Notes: generated from the letters alone by a model not told the origin. DNA of 64,000 nucleotides from Babylonia areolata (GCF_041734735.1 NC_134910.1:5131755-5195754); one strand, 5' to 3'. Counted from the stretch's first letter, positions 40,120 through 51,645 are shown. A program made the numbers and translations.

Positions 40120-42201
40120 TGCATCAGTCACAAACAGGTGTGTGATGACATAGTCAACTGCAAGACACAACGTGATGAGAAGAAATGTGGAAGAGAATCT
40201 GATAAAACATTCATTATTTTTAATGTGACTAACCCTCCTGCCATCGTCAATTTTGACAGACCAGGAAGTTTCACTTTAATTCCCCTCCCTGTAAACTCCA
40301 CCCGCTGTCCAGAAACACACTACCAGTGTCCTGGCAATGGGTATTGTCTGCCTGTGTACACCAGGTGTAATGGTATGAGTGACTGCCCGGGTCATGAGGA
40401 TGAAGCTGAGTGTGACAAGTACACATGTGAAGGGTTTTATCGATGTCGGGGGCTGGACAGACATATACATTTGCATTCAGATTATCTCTGTGATGGTTGG
40501 CCTCAGTGTCCACAGCAGGACGATGAAATGGCGTGTGAGCTGACTGAGTCGTGTCCTGATGGCTGTGTTTGTTACGGAAAGACGTTCAGCGACAAATGGC
40601 TATTTCACGCTGACACCTTCCCCAGTATACGTTATCTGGAGGGCAGGGGGAGTGGACTGACCTTAACTACCATCACAAACCAGACCATGCTGATTTATCT
40701 TGGGGCTGGAGCATGTGGCTGGACAAATGTTAGTGATATAAATCTGCCAAATCTCCAGGTGTTGGATGTTAGTGATAATTTGTTTCATGTTATTAGTTTT
40801 GATCACTTTTCACAATTACACCAGCTTAAAGAACTGGATCTCTCTGGTAACCCACTGTCATCTGGATTAACCGGTATTAATGTACGGTATAAATTGGGAT
40901 CTCTCTTGTTTCTTAATCTTTCTCGAGTTTCAAGTACATTTGCTGTCTTAGGCGTTTTATCTGATACGATTCCTGCAGTTGAAATAATCGATTTTTCCCA
41001 AAGCAAACTGGACACACTCCAAGGAAGTAGTTTGTTTAGAAACGTTAAAAATCTGTACTTGAAAGACTGTCCTATATCTGACTTCAGTCCTAATTTCATG
41101 AAGGAAATGGACAATCTAGAAGAGCTGATTGCTGACAACTTCAAGCTGTGCTGTCCTGCTGTACTACCTGACGAATTTATGGGAAAATGCATCGTGCCAG
41201 CTGATGAAATCTCGTCCTGTGATAATTTGTTGAAAGCTGGTTCTTACAGAGCTGCTCTTGCCATCTTCACAATGTCTGCTTTGCTGGGAAACATGTGTAG
41301 TTTTGTTTACCGACTATGGTTCTCATCAGCAAAACCTAGGGTTGGTCATGTAATTTTTGTCATTCATCTCTGCATGTCAGATTTTTTCATGGGGGTCTAC
41401 TTGTTGATAATTGGATTGGCAGACCGTGTGTACGCTGGAGATTACCTGTGGAATGAATCCTCATGGAAGAGAAGCACAGTGTGTAGTATTTCAGGATTTC
41501 TCTCCCTTTTGTCCTGTGAGGTATCATCGATCCTCATCTGCCTCATCACTCTGGATCGTTTTCTAGTCATCTGCTTCCCGTTCAGTCATCTTCATTTTGG
41601 ATCCACGTCAGCTCACGTGACCTGTACTGTCAGCTGGGGACTGGGGATGGTCCTGGCCTCAGTCCCTCTACTCCCTGTGACGTCACACTGGGGATTCTAC
41701 AGCCAGACAGGGCTCTGCATTCCTCTACCAGTCACCAGAACTGACTTCCCTGGTCGCCATTACTCTTTTGCTGTCATGATCATGTTTAACTTTGTTCTAT
41801 TTGTGTTGATTTCTGTAGGCCAGGCCCTTATCTACTGGTCAGTCAGAGCCAACACTATGTCAGATGGTGGAACAAAAAGCAAAGACAACGTCGTTACAAA
41901 GGACAAAACCAGATCCAAAGAGGCCACCGTCGCCCGTCGTCTTCTGATCATTGCCATGTCAGACTTTCTGTGCTGGTTCCCTATTGGTGCCTGTGGACTC
42001 TTGGCAAAGTTGAATTTTCCTGTTCCAGGGGAGGTCAACACAGCCATGGCTGTTTTCGTACTGCCATTCAACTCTGCTCTGAACCCTTTCCTTTACACGT
42101 ACACGATCCTGAGAGAGAAACGCCGCAAAGAGAACAAGTCTGAATTGCTACGTTTAATTACTGCACAGATAAAAACAGAACTGAATGCTTTCAATCGCTG
42201 A
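40120..42201 (+). CDS. GRL101-like receptor, last exon: LDLa repeats, LRRs and seven-helix domain
   Basis: Acceptor CGGTCTTCAG before 40120, phase 0. Three LDLa units: the half from CISHKQVCDD, then CPETHYQCPGNGYC with MSDCPGHEDEAEC, then CEGFYRCRG with PQCPQQDDEMAC. A cysteine cap CPDGCVC and about five LRRs follow (LQVLDVSDNLF, LKELDLSGNPLSS, VEIIDFSQSKL, NLYLKDCPISDF), then a CC...C hinge. Seven helices come next. Helix 1 has LLGNMC and helix 2 LCMSDFFMGVYLLIIG. Helix 3 ends LDRFLVICFP (DRF for DRY), helix 6 has CWFPIG and helix 7 NPFLY. This is the plan of snail GRL101 and, more distantly, of relaxin receptors. Plasma-membrane G-protein-coupled receptor; ligand unknown. AATAAA at 42501 may end the transcript. 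Confidence 0.95.
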   Translation, partial: CISHKQVCDDIVNCKTQRDEKKCGRESDKTFIIFNVTNPPAIVNFDRPGSFTLIPLPVNSTRCPETHYQCPGNGYCLPVYTRCNGMSDCPGHEDEAECDKYTCEGFYRCRGLDRHIHLHSDYLCDGWPQCPQQDDEMACELTESCPDGCVCYGKTFSDKWLFHADTFPSIRYLEGRGSGLTLTTITNQTMLIYLGAGACGWTNVSDINLPNLQVLDVSDNLFHVISFDHFSQLHQLKELDLSGNPLSSGLTGINVRYKLGSLLFLNLSRVSSTFAVLGVLSDTIPAVEIIDFSQSKLDTLQGSSLFRNVKNLYLKDCPISDFSPNFMKEMDNLEELIADNFKLCCPAVLPDEFMGKCIVPADEISSCDNLLKAGSYRAALAIFTMSALLGNMCSFVYRLWFSSAKPRVGHVIFVIHLCMSDFFMGVYLLIIGLADRVYAGDYLWNESSWKRSTVCSISGFLSLLSCEVSSILICLITLDRFLVICFPFSHLHFGSTSAHVTCTVSWGLGMVLASVPLLPVTSHWGFYSQTGLCIPLPVTRTDFPGRHYSFAVMIMFNFVLFVLISVGQALIYWSVRANTMSDGGTKSKDNVVTKDKTRSKEATVARRLLIIAMSDFLCWFPIGACGLLAKLNFPVPGEVNTAMAVFVLPFNSALNPFLYTYTILREKRRKENKSELLRLITAQIKTELNAFNR

Positions 42202-42500
42202 TGTTAATACCAAGTCCATAATCAACGGAACAGCTTTTCTTAAAAATGAATTCCATGTCTTTCGTAAAGGAAACATTTAGCATTCACTTTGTCTCATTGT
42301 GCTTGAACGCTGTTCATGCCCACACTTCTTAAGTGATCACGTGCAGGTTGGGATCACGAATTACAGCTTCAGAACAGTTGTACTGCCACGTTTGTTTAGT
42401 GCACGTTTTGCTGACGTTATGATTAGATCTGAATTAAAAGCAGAAGGTCGAACGTCAAGATGGATGTAGACAATGTCTTCAGGAGTGTCATTATATCTTC

Positions 42501-42506
42501 AATAAA
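42501..42506 (+). terminator. Possible polyadenylation signal of the receptor gene
   Basis: AATAAA 300 bases after the stop codon, the first canonical signal downstream. No downstream GU-rich element was tested. Confidence 0.4.
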
Positions 42507-42892
42507 ACGCAGCATACTGAAGGTATCTTCTGAATATTTTGGATCTGATCAGCTATTCCAACATGATTCCATTAATAAGCATATTGATAATCAATACTAT
42601 GATTCAGCCATAATTATCGAATGGACAGCCAGTGTATCACTGACTGTGCAAAATGTGTGCTCGTGTTCAGTCTTGTCTTATCTGAAAGCAATAGATGTTG
42701 TTTGGAACTCTAAACGTGGACAATTCTCCACCTCTCTGTCTCAATCCTTGTGTGTGCATGTGTGTGTGTGTTTTTCATCTCTATTTGTATTTGAGACTGA
42801 TTTCATTTCCTTCAAACCGAAGCGCTGTCGTCATAACAGCTATACTTGCTCCGTTTTCTCCCTGTTTTCCATCAGTGTCCCCCTGGGCACTG

Positions 42893-42938
<46 letters not shown>

Positions 42939-44094
42939 ACAACACAACACTGATGTCATCATTTAACATTTCACAAAATTTATTCTATTATTTAAAAAAA
43001 ATCGATTCTGCATTCTGAAAGAATTGTCGTCATCATCTTTCAAATAGTTCTATGAACACCTTGTGACAGACAGTTAACATGACACTGACCTAACAATGGC
43101 ATATCTGGATCAGAACTGTTGACGTCATTTCTCTCACAACATTGACTGATGACATCTCTAGGACAGAACTGATGTCATCTCTCCAGAAGACCTGGTGAAA
43201 CCATCTTCAGACCATGGTTGATATCCCTGATGAAAATAATGCTATGGGCTCATTGACAGAACTGAGGATGTAATCGTTTTGACAGAACTGATGAAATTAT
43301 CTCTAAGACAGCACTGGTGACACCAGCTCTAAACTAATGTCGTTTTAATCATCTCTGAAACGGAACTATTCCCAACATATTTCAGATAGAACTGAGGACA
43401 ATGTGTCTTATATTACTGAAGTTATCATAATGTGGATGATACTCCATGTATCTACGGCAAACGTTGACACTTATCTACTTGATCATATGGACGGCATTAC
43501 GTCTCAAAGAAATATTGATGGCGTATCTCGTTACAACATTGAAGATGTGATCTCGCTCACCATTCCACAGGACTGACGACATCTCACTAGGGGGGGATCC
43601 GAATCGAAATTAAGACTGGGAGTCCGAATCGAAATTGAGACTAAGAACCCTTTTCACGTCAGAACTTCCGGCGGAAATGATGTTGATTCTAGAACCCTCA
43701 CCCCACCCCCCTCTCCTTCAATCAAACTCATCATAGGAAACGTGCCTCTTTGGGTGTTTTTTTTTTTCTGAAAAAAAATTGACACGTGCAGTCGAGTAAG
43801 CGGGCATTTCTTTGCAGACAAACACATGGATGCACACGGAAAACTTACCAAATGGAAAACTTGTAGACAGTTTGTTTACATTGGAATTCCTCCCAACCCC
43901 CTCACCAAAACAGTCACAGTTTGGCCCTTTCAGAGCCCTGTTGTACAGCAAGGAACAGAAGTTGGCGGTTCAACAAGAGGCAGAGTGCCGCAAGTATGTG
44001 GAGAAAGGAGCTGTGCTGGACTATGTGTGTATACATATGTATCTGTACATAACTACATGCATGCATATGAATGTGTATTGTGTGTGTGTGTGTT
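42507..44094. other. Intergenic stretch after the receptor gene
   Basis: TA run 42895-42937; degenerate tandem-like sequence 43085-43590; C-rich and A/T runs near 43695-43785. No gene recognised. Confidence 0.55.
43085..43590. repeat. Degenerate tandem repeat around GACAGAACTGATGACATCTC
   Basis: The motif GACAGAACTGA-(T)GA-CATCTCT recurs about ten times at irregular spacing of about 30-50 bases with heavy divergence. Looks like an old minisatellite. Confidence 0.5.
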
Positions 44095-44330
44095 TATGTA
44101 CGTTTGTGCCAGCCTATGTGTGCGTATGTGTTAGAGTAGCTGTTAGATACACATTTATGTTAAAATGTATGTATGCAGTGTGTGTGTGTGTGTGTGTGTG
44201 TAGTCACATTTTGGTGTATGTATGTAACATAGATGTAATGTTTTATGTTAACAAAAGCGTTTTTGTAAAGCACCTAGAGCAGATTTCTGGATAGTGTGCT
44301 ATATAAGTATCCATTATTATTATTATTAAG
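44095..44330 (+). mobile_element. SINE-like repeat, sense copy
   Basis: Ends AACAAAAGCGTTTTTGTAAA, GCACCTAGAGCAGATTTCTG, GATAGTGTGCTATATAAGTA and an ATT triplet run. Mirror of 37495-37770. Confidence 0.7.
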
Positions 44331-44689
44331 GACACATAACACCAGTGCACAAACCCTATCAGATGCTAACAGTGTTTTCAGAGTCGTGGGTCACAAGGCA
44401 GGGAACGAGCAGTGTAAAGTCTGGTTGCTCAGAACGAACACGACTAACCTGTACAGTGAACGCCTCAGCACAAATAACCAGGACACGAACAACCAGTTCC
44501 CAAAAGCAAAGCAGAAACAACGTACACACACACACTATGTAACAAACCCCCACACACACTATGTAACAAACCCAAAGTGGTTAATGAGGAGCAATGGCCA
44601 AGGACTACCGTGGGATTCACACAAAACAATAAACACTTGGCGGCATAAATAACAAAAGAAATGAAACTTTATTTAACGATACAGTAAAC

Positions 44690-47600
44690 AACGCATGTCA
44701 GGTCAGGTCATTATATCTGCTACTGGTAACCTGTAATCCAGTACAACCTGTTCAGGGTCGGGTTGCCGGCGACTAAACCGGAACTCCTACCGCTCCCTTC
44801 CGGGACTGGTGAGGCGGGTGGCTAGACACCCTTATGGAGATCCATAAAAGGGCGTCGGCTCAGGAGAGCCACCGACGGCCATCTAGCTCCACCGTGCTGT
44901 GTGCATGCCACACGGAGTTGGCCCCCAGGGTGTGTCTACTCATGCATGCGAAGTCTGGATCCGGCAGAATCTGCGGAAGAAACCTATCGGTTCAACGGAG
45001 AGGAAGGCGGTTACAGCAACGCACTGTGGAGTGCAGAGAGCAAGATGAGACACCGAAAGGATATCTTGGTCATCCACTGCATCCGTGCTCATCCTCCAGT
45101 CGTCTTGACTTAGTCTTGCCACTGGAAATTGGTGGACCCGGACGAGAGAGTGAGGTCGACGTTGCGCAACTCTTCACTTCAAACAAACTCATCGCGCAAG
45201 TCATCAGTCATCCTTAATGACCTTTCATCTTTCATTTCATCACCCCCAAGTCCTGTGGCGACAGGCGAGCGACGAAACGACAGGTGTGGGTACACTGGCA
45301 GTCGCAGCCGCAGACCTGCACGCAGGCGGCTCAGGCCATAGGGTCGTTCTTCGTCGACAGGAGCAGCGATGGAGCTCGGCAGCCGTCTGAGCAGCCCTCT
45401 TTAGGAATGCACTGCTCACCTCCCTGGCATGAGGAAGGGGCTAGAAAAGGTGCCCTAAAATTGCCTGCTCCATATCACCCTGGCCAGCATACCACGGCTG
45501 GCGGGGACCCTACATCAGCGGTCGAAACAAAAAGAAAGAAAAGAAAAAAACAAGGATCGTTCCTCTCACCATTGGTGCTTGGAACATAAGGACTCTCCTG
45601 GACAGAGATAACGCGGACAGACCCCAAAGGAGAACGGCACTAGTTGCATCCGAACTCGCCAGATACAACATTGACATCGCAGCCTTGAGTGAGACTCGGC
45701 TTGCAGGCGAAGGCGAGCTCTGTGAACGGGGATCTGGTTACACCTTCTTCTGGAGTGGCTGAGGAAGCGAAGAGCGACGTGAGGCTGGCGTTGGTTTTGC
45801 AGTAAAAACAGCACTTGTCTGCAAGCTAGCTGGAATCCCAAAGGGAGTCAACGATAGGCTTATGACCATGAAACTTCCCCTGGCATCTGGCCAGAAGCAC
45901 CTCACCACTGTCAGTGCCTACACCCCAACCATGACCAACCCGGATGAAGTGAAGGCGAAGTTCTACGAGGACCTTCACTCTGTCATTGCTGCTATCCCTA
46001 AAGCAGACAAGCTCATCATTCTTGGGGACTTCAATGCTAGAGTTGGCTCTGACTACATCTCCTGGGATGGAGTGATTGGAAAGCACGGTGTGGGCCACTG
46101 CAACCCAAATGGATTGCTTTTGCTTCAGACCTGTGCAGAGCACGAACTGCTGATAACCAACACAGTTTTCTGCCTCCCTACCCGTAACAGGACGTCATGG
46201 ATGCACCCTCGCTCAAAGCATTGGCATCTCATCGATTATGTCATCGTCAGGAAAAGGGATAGGCAAGATGTACGTGTAACAAAGACCATGTGCGGCGCCG
46301 AGTGTTGGACAGACCATCGCCTTGTAGTCTCAAAGCTGAATATTCGAATCCAGCCCAAGAGACGCCCCCAAGGCCAGAAGGCTCCAAAACGGCTCAACAT
46401 CGCTAAGCTGAAAAACATCACCATCAAACAGTCCTTTGTGGAGCTGCTGGAAGATCGTCTGGAATCCGCCTCTCTGGACAACCAGAATGTGGAGTCTGAC
46501 TGGTGGACCCTGCGTGAGCTGATCTATAGTACAGCTTCAGAGACCCTGGGACCCATGACCAGAAAGCACAAAGACTGGTTTGATGAAAACTGTGATGAAA
46601 TCAAGCAGCTTCTGGATGAGAAACGCCGTCTGCATCAAGCCTACCTGAGCAACCCAAAGTCCACATCAAAAAAGGATGCATACGATGCCATCCGCAGGAC
46701 TGTTCAGCAAAAGTTACGCCAGATGCAGGATAAGTGGCTGAGTGACAAAGCTGATGAGATCCAGGGATATGCTGACAGGCACGATATGAAGAGGTTCTAT
46801 GATGCCTTAAAAGAAGTCTATGGCCCCACATCCTCAGGATCATCCCCCCTCCTCAGTGCAGATGGGAATACCTTGATCACCGAGAAGGAGAAAATTCTCG
46901 AACACTGGGCTGAGCACTTCAACAGTGTCTTAAATCGCCCTTCCTCCATAAATGATGAAGCCATAGACCGTCTCCCACATGTCCCCATCAACGAAGCACT
47001 GGACGATCCGCCAACACTTCTTGAGATCCAGAAAGCAATCCGTCTGCTATCCAGTGGCAAAGCACCTGGCTTAGACTCCATACCAGCAGAGGTCTACAAG
47101 GATGGAGGCACTGTGCTGACTGAGAAGCTCCATCAGCTGTACTCACTCATGTGGAAAGAAGAGACGATCCCCCAGGATTTCAAAGATGCATCTATCATTC
47201 ACCTGTACAAGCGAAACGGGAACCGGCAAGCCTGTGATAACCATCGGGGCATTTCCTTGCTCTCCATCGCAGGCAAGATACTTGCCAGGATCCTACTAAA
47301 CCGCCTCACAGCACACCTTGACCAAGGTCATTTGCCTGAGAGCCAATGTGGATTCCGGAAAGAGCGCGGAACCACCGACATGGTGTTTGCTGCAAGACAG
47401 CTGCAAGAGAAATGTCAGGAGCGAAATGCTGATCTGTTCTCCACCTATGTCGACCTCACTAAGGCCTTCGACACTGTGAGTAGAGAGGGACTGTGGAAGA
47501 TCATGGCCAAGTACGGATGCCCTCGGAAATTTATTTCCTTGGTCAGCCAATTCCATGAAGGCATGCAGGCTCGAGTCCAGGACAATGGCGAAACATCTGC

Positions 47601-48775
47601 TCCTTTTGCTGTCACAAATGGTGTCAAGCAAGGCTGCGTCCTGGCTCCAACGCTGTTCAGCCTCATGTTCTCTGCAATGCTTACTGATGCCTTCAGAGAT
47701 GGCGATGTTGGAATCGGCCTAAAGTACCGAACAGATGGCAAGTTGTTTAACGTCAGAATGCTTCAAGCAAAAATGAAGGTCATGACAGACATCATCAGAG
47801 ACTTTTTGTTTGCTGATGATTGTGCCCTCAACGCTGGTTCTGAAGCTGACATGCAACTCAGCGTCGACAAGTTTGCCACTGCCAGCAGGAACTTCGGCCT
47901 TACCATCAGCACGAGGAAAACTGAAGTTCTCCATCAGCCAGCCCCAGGGAAACCCTACGTTGAGCCCAACATCACAGTCAACGGTCAGAGACTCAGTGCG
48001 GTGGAGCGGTTCACATACCTTGGCAGCACACTGTCACGAAATGCGACCATCGACGATGAAGTGAACGTCAGGATTGCAAGAGCAAGCGCAACTTTTGGTA
48101 GACTCAGTGCAAATGTCTGGAACAGAAGAGGCATTAGTCTTGAGACCAAGCTAAAGGTCTACAGAGCAGTAGTTCTCCCCACACTACTGTACGCCTGCGA
48201 AACTTGGACAGTGTACCAACGACATGCCAAGAAGCTGAACCACTTCCACACAACATGCCTCAGGAAACTACTGAACATCAAGTGGCAAGACAGGACCCCA
48301 GACACAGAGGTGCTCGCAAAAGCCACCCTTCCTAGCATCTTCACCATCCTGATGCAGTCCCAACTTCGCTGGGCTGGACACGTGGCGCGCATGCCAGACC
48401 ATCGGCTGCCCAAAAGGCTCTTCTATGGCGAGCTGCAACAAGGGAAGAGATCACACGGAGGTCAGAAGAAGCGCTTCAGAGATACTCTGAAAGTCTCTCT
48501 GAAAGCGTTTGATATCAACCCTGACTCCTGGGAGGAATCTGCAGTGGACCGTGACAAATGGCGCACTGCTGCGCACAAAGGCGCCAAGTTGTGCGAGGCC
48601 AACAGGACTGCTGCAGCTGTTCAGAAGAGGCAGGCCAGAAAGTCACGGGCAAACAAGCTCCCTGACAATGATATGCCTGTCTTTGTCTGCCCCAACTGTC
48701 AGCGAACATTTCGTGCGCAGACTGGACTATTCAGCCATCTGCGCATTCACAGATAGATTCATGAGTCATATAGAG
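44690..48775 (+). mobile_element. RTE-like LINE, near full length
   Basis: A GC-rich leader (about 44690-45480) is followed by one long coding region and a very short 3' part after the stop at 48756. No long terminal repeats and no RNase H or integrase, so it is a LINE. The endonuclease resembles the RTE/BovB-derived domain of craniofacial development protein 2, and the reverse transcriptase has the RTE pattern. Exact ends and target duplication could not be fixed. The high GC content differs from the surrounding AT-rich DNA. Only one disabling change was seen, so the copy is young. Confidence 0.85.
45481..48756 (+). pseudogene. LINE endonuclease-reverse transcriptase with C2H2 finger, one in-frame stop
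   Basis: Frame open from about 45391 except for a TGA at 45760-45762; downstream of it 964 codons (45862-48756) are open. Endonuclease: TIGAWNIRTLLDRD near 45565, LSETRLAG near 45690, ILGDFNARVG (residues 53-62 of the 964) and TDHR (150-153). Reverse transcriptase: SSGKAPGLDSIPAEVYKDGG, YVDLTKAFDTVSREGLW, VKQGCVLAPTLFS and the catalytic FADD at 650-653. A thumb/connection region follows with YACETWTVYQRH and RWAGHVARM. The protein ends in a C2H2 zinc finger (Cys943, Cys946, His959, His963), probably for nucleic-acid binding. It would nick DNA and copy its own RNA into the nick. Start codon not certain; no clear ATG upstream of the endonuclease. Confidence 0.88.
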
Positions 48776-49099
48776 TGAAAGTACAAAAGAAAGTGGATAA
48801 ATTAAACAAAATGGTAGGGATTTAAAAAAAGTGAGGAGAAGGAACTAACTCACTCAGCAAACATCATGTCGCCACCAGATCCCTGCCCACTCTTCCGTAA
48901 AACGTTCATACATACACATTCTCACTTTTCTTCCAGAAATTTACAGTCACCAATTACACGTGCATCACAAGCGCCACCCTAACAGAAACATCACACACAG
49001 CACGCGCAAGGCAATTATGTCCAGTAACTCTTGTGACATTACCCCCCTTTTTTTGAAAAGTTTAAATGCAAATTTAATCTACTAATCCAATCAGTGTTA
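48776..49099. other. Intergenic stretch
   Basis: AT-rich, no gene or repeat structure recognised. Confidence 0.5.
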
Positions 49100-49690
49100 C
49101 CAAAGTCTCAATTATAGTTTTTTTTCTTCTTTGGAAGGAAAATCGTTCTGTCGTCTGTTAACTGTTTCATGTTGGTCTATGTATTCTTGTTGTCTAGAGG
49201 CAGTACACTTATACATTTGGTGTTGCTATTTCACAGTTTTAGTGTCTGTAATTCCACAGATAAGGTGAAACAAAGAGGGGAAAACAGACACCCTTGTCTT
49301 ATTCCACATGTTACTGGGAAGACCTCTTATATCAATTCTGAATGGTTAATACTGCTAAATGTCTTATTATGTAGCACATCTGTCCATTTAGTTGACTGTT
49401 CCCCAGACCTATACTGTTTGAAAGACTGAATAAAAGTTCTTGCTATAGAGTCAAAACGCCGCACTGGAGTGCAAGCAGATACCTAGATCTACCAGCCTGA
49501 CTTTGATTTTCTATGACGTTAGCAATGGACCTGACGCTTGTTGAAATCTTTCTACATTTGATGCATCCTACATGCATTGCTCATTGCTCAGTTTACTGAG
49601 AACATGACACGGCCCTCCAAACAGACTTTTAGTTGGTATCTTATAATCTGTGTTTGTAAGACTGATAGGTCTCCGATAAGCCGATGACCG
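49100..49690 (-). mobile_element. Reverse-transcriptase fragment of an L1/Tx1-like LINE, decayed
   Basis: On the - strand: a block reading RPISLTNTDYKI near 49650, a hydrophilic stretch with stops, a FDSIARTFIQSFKQYRSGEQ-like block near 49420 and VTCGIRQGCLFSPLCFTL near 49260. RPISL.N.DYKI and G.RQGCPLSP are reverse-transcriptase motifs typical of L1/Tx1 LINEs. Several stops and a frame change; no endonuclease or active-site DD box present. Confidence 0.7.
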
Positions 49691-49709
49691 ACTTTACCTT
49701 TGAGAAATC

Positions 49710-49741
<32 letters not shown>

Positions 49742-49903
49742 CGTGCGTGCGTGTGTGTGTTTGTGTGTGTGTATGTGCGTGTTTTGTGTGAATGAGTGTG
49801 CGAGTGTGTGTGTGTGTCTCTGTGTGTGTGTGTTTGTTGTGTGTGAATGAGTGTGTGTGTGTGTGTGTGTGTGTGTGCGTATGCGTGTGTGTTGTGTGTG
49901 AAT

Positions 49904-49944
<41 letters not shown>

Positions 49945-49945
49945 C
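49710..49945. repeat. GT microsatellite with variant units
   Basis: GT run broken by GTGAATGAGTGTG and TTGTGTGTGAATGAG inserts repeated three times, so it has a higher-order pattern. It lies just beyond the stop codon of the - strand gene. Confidence 0.85.
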
Positions 49946-49952
49946 TCTGGAA

Positions 49953-49958
49953 TTTATT
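49953..49958 (-). terminator. Possible polyadenylation signal of the EGF/transmembrane gene
   Basis: AATAAA on the - strand directly follows the stop codon (TAA at 49959-49961). A signal this close to the stop would give a very short 3' UTR running into the GT/CA run, so the real site may be further downstream. Confidence 0.3.
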
Positions 49959-50190
49959 TTAATCACTGTCTGATTCAGCTTCAGCTTCAGCTTCAGATTC
50001 GGCTTCAGGTTCAGCTTCTGATTCAGCTGCTGAGGATTCTTCCTCGGGGGCATCGTTTTGTGCTACGGATGTGGAAGGGGCTTCCTCGGAACCTGGTACC
50101 GTGGAAGTGTCTGCTGTATATGCTGCATTGGCTTCAATCATGGCGCTAACGTCTTCTCCCAGTTTCTCTATATTTTTCAGGGAAGCAGAC
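49959..50190 (-). CDS. Last exon, acidic cytoplasmic tail, of the EGF/transmembrane gene
   Basis: Acceptor TTTTTTTTCCAG (- strand) before 50190; the exon starts at codon position 3 and ends with TAA. It codes for about 76 residues: a short helix SASLKNIEKLGEDVSAMIEA, a Ser/Thr/Pro stretch (TSTVPGSEEAPSTS) and a tail of AESEAEPEAESEAEAEAE repeats ending SDSD. Very acidic and probably disordered. The phase does not match the transmembrane exon at 53993, so at least one small exon between them was not found. Assignment to the same gene rests on strand, order and distance. Confidence 0.6.
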
Positions 50191-50379
50191 CTGGAAAAAA
50201 AACAACAGCCATATTTTATATATGCACTCAGCCCTCTGGAAAATAAAATGATACTTATATCGTGCCTGACATGAAACAATACATATACAATAGTGCATGA
50301 TAACATACCTCTGCACATGAAAATACGACACATGTATGTGTAACCACACACTGAGACAATACTACATATTGCATATGTG

Positions 50380-50416
<37 letters not shown>

Positions 50417-50949
50417 GACAAAAATACTGTACACACGCACACATGTGCACACACATGCTCGCGCACACGCAGACACTCAACCACACACAAACACCCACCC
50501 ACACACAAACACCCACCCCACACCCCCAACACACACACACACACACACACTACATGATGATTTCAGCACAGGGTAAAGTGGCGTGGGCAGAAGGAGTAAG
50601 AACGCAGGCAATCAGCAATGCTTCATCACACCCAAAAGCTTAAAGGGTTTTCAAGTTGGTTTTGGAAGACGACAGTGTCGGTATGTGACCAAGATCCAGA
50701 GGAGGGGAATCACACACAGAAGGTGATGGATACTGAAAGCCTCTTTGGCCAAATGTCTTTGAAGAGGCTTTGGGGACTCGAAGGAGCTTTTCAGCAGAAG
50801 ACATGAGAGAACGGGAAGGAGTGTAAGTATAAAGGACAAAGGATAAGTAAGATGTGGGAGATCCCTCGAAGTGGCGACAAGCCAATATGGCAAGTTTGTA
50901 CTGGATTTTGTACTGGGTGGGTACCAAGTGAAATTGACGTAACGTGATC

Positions 50950-51008
<59 letters not shown>

Positions 51009-51084
51009 AGAGAGAAGGGGGTGGGGGTGGGGTGGGGGCAAACATGAGTTGGTTTAAAATATTTGCTCCTTCACATTAAAGATA
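50191..51084. other. Repeat-rich intron
   Basis: CA runs 50383-50415 and 50430-50555, a TA run 50953-51006 and a G/GA-rich run after it. No exon recognised. Confidence 0.6.
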
Positions 51085-51270
51085 TGTCAGCTGATTGGCT
51101 AATTTCTATCAGTTATTAGTCACATCAGATGATTGGCTAATTTCTATCTGGTATTGGACACATCAGATGGCTGGCTAATTCATATCAGCTATTAGAAACA
51201 TCAGATGAATGGCTAATGTCTATCAGTCATTAGACATGTCAGATGATCGGCTAATTCATATCAGTTATAA
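51085..51270. repeat. Minisatellite, unit about 40 bp, about 5 copies
   Basis: Unit CATCAGATGATTGGCTAATT followed by TCTATCAGTTATTAGACA. Copies diverge by several bases each. Confidence 0.85.
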
Positions 51271-51359
51271 TTATACTTGGTACAACACCTTAACAGCCAA
51301 TTCAGATATGCACCACACACACACACACACACACACAATGCAAAGCACTTCAGTTTGCG

Positions 51360-51560
51360 AGAGACAGACAGACAGGCATGCAGACAAACAAGCAGACAGA
51401 CAGACAGGCATGCAAACAGGTAGACAGACAGACAGGCATGCAAACAGGCAGACAGACAGACAGGCATGCAGACAGGTAGACAGACAGACAGGCATGCAAA
51501 CAGGTAGACAGACAGACAGGCATGCAGACAAACAGGTAGACAGACAGAGGCGGAGAGACA
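51360..51560. repeat. Minisatellite, unit 24-28 bp (GACAGACAGACAGGCATGCA type)
   Basis: GACAGACAGACAGGCATGCA plus GACAGGTA or AACAGGTA recurs about eight times. CA runs follow at 51600-51725 and 51838-51864. Confidence 0.85.
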
Positions 51561-51598
51561 CAGAGACATAGGGGCATAGGAAAGAGACTAAAGGACAA

Positions 51599-51645
<47 letters not shown>

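Noticed and set aside
43812-44294. 160-codon open frame after 43812
   Set aside because: Half of it is a GT-rich repeat and the SINE-like element at 44095; the rest shows no domain or splice context.
45481-48756. LTR retrotransposon or retrovirus
   Set aside because: No terminal repeats, no protease, RNase H or integrase; the endonuclease and reverse transcriptase motifs are those of a LINE.
45862-48756. Host gene related to craniofacial development protein 2
   Set aside because: The endonuclease part resembles that protein only because both derive from RTE-type elements; a reverse transcriptase follows in the same frame.
51360-51560. CRISPR-like array of short repeats (also 8288-8595)
   Set aside because: Units abut without unique spacers, and the genome is animal. 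They are minisatellites.
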